Source: Gordonia malaquae NBRC 108250 (GTDB taxonomy: Bacteria > Actinomycetota > Actinomycetes > Mycobacteriales > Mycobacteriaceae). From it: DNA of 41,500 bases. The position numbers and the translations under genes are program-made. Location: positions 1 to 41,500 of the forward strand of contig NZ_BAOP01000039.1 in the NCBI RefSeq assembly GCF_000344135.1, given 5' to 3'. Positions 39,006-41,500 of this stretch are shown here, in pieces. Under the pieces are notes generated by a model, which ran no database searches, was not told where the DNA came from, and saw nothing but the letters and a program-made list of their open reading frames with translations. The first letter of the stretch is position 1. Each line of letters starts with the position of its first letter.

Positions 39006-39866
39006 TCAAAGGCTGAGCGACCGCAGTTTCGCCGGGTTCCGGACGGCGTATACCGCAGTCACCTGCGCGTCGACGACCTCAATGCAGGTGACGTTGTCGA
39101 TCGCGCCGTCGATCGATGAGATCACCGCGGGCATCCCGTTGACGACGGTCATCCGGAACCCGAGCTCGCCCATCCCCGTCCCCTTTGCGAGCAGACCGAC
39201 GAGGAGTCGTGCGACTCGGTCGGCTCCGTGCACGGGACGTCGTGCAGCCGAGACCACCCCGCCGCCGTCGCCGAGGAACACGGCGCCCGGCGCGAGTGCG
39301 TCCATCAGGCCCTGAACGTCGCCCGTGATCGCACTGGCCAGAAACTGTTCGGCAACTGCCTGCGCCTGTGACGGTTCCGCGACAGCCGCACTTCGCCTCG
39401 CGCGGACGTGATTTCGAGCGCGACTGGCGATCTGTCTCACCGCGGGCTCCGTCTTGTCGACGGCCGCCGCGATCTCGCTGTACTCGAACGCGAAGACCTC
39501 ACGAAGAACGAACACCGCGCGTTCGGCGGGAGTCAACGATTCGAGGACGAGCAGCATCGCGGTCGTGACCGCTTCTCCCGTCAGAACGTGGTCGAGGGCA
39601 TCGCCGGACGCCGTCTCGAGAGGCTCCGGCAGCCAGGGCCCGACGTAGTCTTCACGCCGCCGGGCCGCCGACCGCGCCGTGTTCAGCGCCTGCCGAGTGA
39701 CGATCCGCGCCAGGTACGCGCGCGGGTTGGCGACGCTCGCCTGATCGACGTCTCGCCACCGCAGCCAACTGTCGGAGACCACATCCTCGGCGTCGGCCAC
39801 CGAACCGAGGATCTCGTATGCGATCGAGAACAGCAGCGGCCGGTGCTCTACGAAGTCGTCGGTCAT
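39006..39866 (-). CDS. ECF41-family (SigJ-like) RNA polymerase sigma factor
   Basis: A 286-residue extracytoplasmic-function sigma factor. Region 2 covers residues ~5-70 and region 4 ~105-160. The inter-domain linker carries WLPEP (78-82), a hallmark of ECF41. The extra C-terminal SnoaL-like domain (~165-286) has GDGGG (199-203) and NPAKL (277-281), counterparts of the DGGGK and NPDKL motifs. In ECF41 proteins this fused domain controls activity in place of an anti-sigma factor. Its ATG overlaps the oxidoreductase stop (ATGA), so sigma and partner are co-translated from an ECF41-like promoter. Confidence 0.9.
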   Translation of the reverse strand: MTDDFVEHRPLLFSIAYEILGSVADAEDVVSDSWLRWRDVDQASVANPRAYLARIVTRQALNTARSAARRREDYVGPWLPEPLETASGDALDHVLTGEAVTTAMLLVLESLTPAERAVFVLREVFAFEYSEIAAAVDKTEPAVRQIASRARNHVRARRSAAVAEPSQAQAVAEQFLASAITGDVQGLMDALAPGAVFLGDGGGVVSAARRPVHGADRVARLLVGLLAKGTGMGELGFRMTVVNGMPAVISSIDGAIDNVTCIEVVDAQVTAVYAVRNPAKLRSLSL

Positions 39867-40903
39867 CGTGGGCCCGGGATCGTCACCGCGGAACCCTTGC
39901 GGGCCGACGTCGCCGCGAACCTGCACACCTGCTCCTTGAAGTACGCGCCCGGCCGACCGCCGAACCAGATGCGCGTCGGCACATCGTTGCGGTGGGCGTG
40001 CTGAATCACGGCGTTCTGACGTCCGAGGGACACGTTCTGCCCGACGAACGACATCGAGAACGGCTTCGGCTCGTCGCCGCGGAGTTCAGCGAGCACGTTC
40101 TTCGCCGCGTGCGCGCCCTGCGGTAAGGCGGCCTGACAGCTGGCGCGTGTTCCCGCCACCGCGGCGGTGTCACCGACCGCGTACACGTTCGGGTGACTGG
40201 TACTGCGGAGCTGCGGATCGACTCGCACCCTGCCCGTCTCATCGGTGTCGAGACCGCTGCGCGCGGCCAGGTCCCCGGCCTGCGCGGCCACTGCCCACAG
40301 TGTGAGGTCCGAGTTGTCGACAGCCGTCCACGTGCCGCGGACCACCTCGACGCCCAGGGACGACAGCACCTCGACGACTCTACGCCGCGCGGCGTCTCCG
40401 AGCGACGCGCCGATCTCGTCGCCGACTAGCCGAACCGCAAGGTCGGGTCGCTGTTCGGCGATCTCCGACGCCGCTTCGATACCGGTCAATCCAGCACCGA
40501 CGACGGTCACCGTCGCCCCTTCTTCGAGGGCCCGCAGTCGTCGAGCGGCCTCACGGGCTTGGTCGACGTCACCGACCGCGAGCGTCCCCTCGGGTGCGGC
40601 GGCCGAACTTCCGACCGCGTAGATCATGCGGTCGAAGTCGAGCGACGTTCCGTCGGACAGCTCGACGACGCCGTCGCCGACCTTCTCGACAGCGGCCTTC
40701 CGGTGCACGACACGGCTGTCGAGCATCTCTGACAACGGCCGTGTCGCCGGTCCGCTTCCGGCGATCTCCTGGTGCAGCCGGACGCGCTCGACGAATTCGG
40801 AGTGCGGACTCACGACCGTGACCTTCAGTCCTCTTCCTTTGCGCGCCAACAGATTCGCCGCGACGGTTCCCGCGTATCCGGCCCCTGCGATCACGATGTT
40901 CAT
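39863..40903 (-). CDS. FAD-dependent NAD(P)H oxidoreductase, NDH-2-like, partner of the ECF41 sigma factor
   Basis: A 346-residue pyridine nucleotide-disulfide-type flavoprotein. It has the FAD motif GAGYAG (7-12), a second dinucleotide motif GAGLTGIEAA near residue 151, and YAVGDTAA near residue 250. It lacks a CxxxxC redox disulfide, which fits NADH dehydrogenase-like enzymes. ECF41 genes are typically linked to a carboxymuconolactone decarboxylase, oxidoreductase or epimerase (COE) gene, and this fits the oxidoreductase class. The ATG at 40903 has GGGAGG 7 nt upstream. Confidence 0.85.
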   Translation of the reverse strand: MNIVIAGAGYAGTVAANLLARKGRGLKVTVVSPHSEFVERVRLHQEIAGSGPATRPLSEMLDSRVVHRKAAVEKVGDGVVELSDGTSLDFDRMIYAVGSSAAAPEGTLAVGDVDQAREAARRLRALEEGATVTVVGAGLTGIEAASEIAEQRPDLAVRLVGDEIGASLGDAARRRVVEVLSSLGVEVVRGTWTAVDNSDLTLWAVAAQAGDLAARSGLDTDETGRVRVDPQLRSTSHPNVYAVGDTAAVAGTRASCQAALPQGAHAAKNVLAELRGDEPKPFSMSFVGQNVSLGRQNAVIQHAHRNDVPTRIWFGGRPGAYFKEQVCRFAATSARKGSAVTIPGPR

Positions 40904-40943
40904 GGTGTGGCCTCCCTTTAGCGTCGGTGGTTGACATACATGG

Positions 40944-40970
40944 GACACCGGCCGACGCCTGCCTGTGACA
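40944..40970 (-). promoter_or_regulatory. ECF41-type promoter upstream of the oxidoreductase-sigma operon
   Basis: TGTCACA (40970-40964) is followed by exactly 16 nt and TGTC (40947-40944). The ECF41 consensus I know is TGTCACA-N16-CGTC, so all seven -35 bases and three of four -10 bases match. It lies about 40 bp before the start codon and implies autoregulation. Confidence 0.7.
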
Positions 40971-41085
40971 CTTCGCCAGTATGTCGCCCATCACGATGAT
41001 CGGGCCCTGATAGCGTTGGGCTCAGCATCGCGTGTCGGTGACGGACTGCGTCAGACATGGAGGTGCCGTAGACGAAAGTCTCACC

Positions 41086-41454
41086 ATGCCAGTCAGTTTC
41101 AATCACACCATCATCGGCGCCCACGACCCCGCGTTGTCTGCCGACTTCTATCTCGCAGTTCTCGGCGCGCGGCCCGCTCCGAACTGGGGCCCGTTCATCA
41201 ACATTCAGCTCGACGACGACACGCTGTTGCAGTTCGCTCCCGCGCCGGTCAACGATCCGATTCACATGGCGTTCCTCATGAACGACGACGAATTCGACCG
41301 CGGGTACAACGCCCTCAGGACGCTCGCCGTGGAACATTGGGCCGACCCGCAGATGACACGCCCGGACGAGATCTCCACCGATGAAGGCAAGCGCGTGTAC
41401 TTCAAAGATCCGTCCGGCCACCTGCTCGAAATGCTCACGCAGGCGTATCTCTGA
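41086..41454 (+). CDS. VOC (glyoxalase/bleomycin-resistance/dioxygenase) family protein
   Basis: A 122-residue protein with two beta-alpha-beta-beta-beta modules. Candidate metal ligands are His7 (FNHTIIG), His60 (NDPIHMAF) and Glu115 (GHLLEML). The family includes glyoxalases, dioxygenases and antibiotic-binding proteins; the ligand here is unknown. The ATG at 41086 begins the conserved fold; an in-frame ATG at 41032 would add an unconserved segment. It is divergent from the ECF41 operon. Confidence 0.82.
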   Translation: MPVSFNHTIIGAHDPALSADFYLAVLGARPAPNWGPFINIQLDDDTLLQFAPAPVNDPIHMAFLMNDDEFDRGYNALRTLAVEHWADPQMTRPDEISTDEGKRVYFKDPSGHLLEMLTQAYL

Positions 41455-41500
41455 TCCAGATCTCTCCAAACTCAGTACTGGGATCGACACCCGAGGGAAT

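Overview
The window is high-GC actinobacterial DNA, most likely from the mycolic-acid group (Mycobacteriales; Gordonia or a close relative such as Williamsia is my best guess). Three things point there. The core gene order argS-lysA-hom-thrC-thrB-rho / rpmE-prfA-prmC-sua5-glyA-wecA-atpI-atpBEFHAGDC-DUF2550 / pduO-murA matches, as I recall it, the Rv1292-Rv1315 region of Mycobacterium tuberculosis. MurA carries the mycobacterial-type Asp in place of the catalytic Cys. Many genes appear to start leaderless from a TANNNT -10 box. True Mycobacterium is less likely because the ATP synthase delta subunit is not fused to a b-type subunit.

Layout. (1) 253-7998: an alcohol-oxidation module. A minus-strand operon reads mno/mdo (group III, NDMA-dependent-type methanol dehydrogenase) -> MoxR ATPase -> CoxE-like VWA protein -> second iron-type alcohol dehydrogenase -> MnoS-like kinase -> MnoR-like regulator. 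It meets a convergent methyltransferase resembling MftM, which methylates the glycan of the redox cofactor mycofactocin. (2) 8170-10509: murA and a PduO-type cobalamin adenosyltransferase, divergent from a 37-bp promoter gap, then a DUF2550 membrane protein. (3) 10616-18515: the complete F1Fo ATP synthase operon with atpI, ended by a hairpin after atpC. (4) 18542-23884: wecA, a divergent SHMT paralogue, sua5, prmC, prfA (all coupled by 4-nt overlaps), and rpmE with its own intrinsic terminator. (5) 24037-26141: a CysJ-like flavoprotein lacking the FMN domain, and an AbiEi/DUF559-type protein with a doubtful start. (6) 26361-34927: rho with a repeat-rich disordered insert, and the threonine/lysine/arginyl-tRNA operon argS-lysA-hom-thrC-thrB. 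(7) 34977-41454: accessory genes, namely a beta-propeller membrane protein, a mycothiol-type DinB protein, a HAD dehalogenase/DUF1304/SDH-L operon, an ECF41 (SigJ-like) sigma factor coupled to its oxidoreductase behind a recognisable ECF41-type promoter, and a VOC protein.

How it works together. The housekeeping blocks supply ATP, peptidoglycan and arabinogalactan linker precursors, translation termination and aspartate-family amino acids. The most distinctive accessory system is the alcohol module: two metal-dependent alcohol dehydrogenases, an AAA+/VWA chaperone pair placed between them, a two-component system probably controlling them, and a cofactor-modifying enzyme. No gap without a gene exceeds about 250 bases. 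I saw no tRNA, rRNA, CRISPR array, insertion sequence or phage gene.
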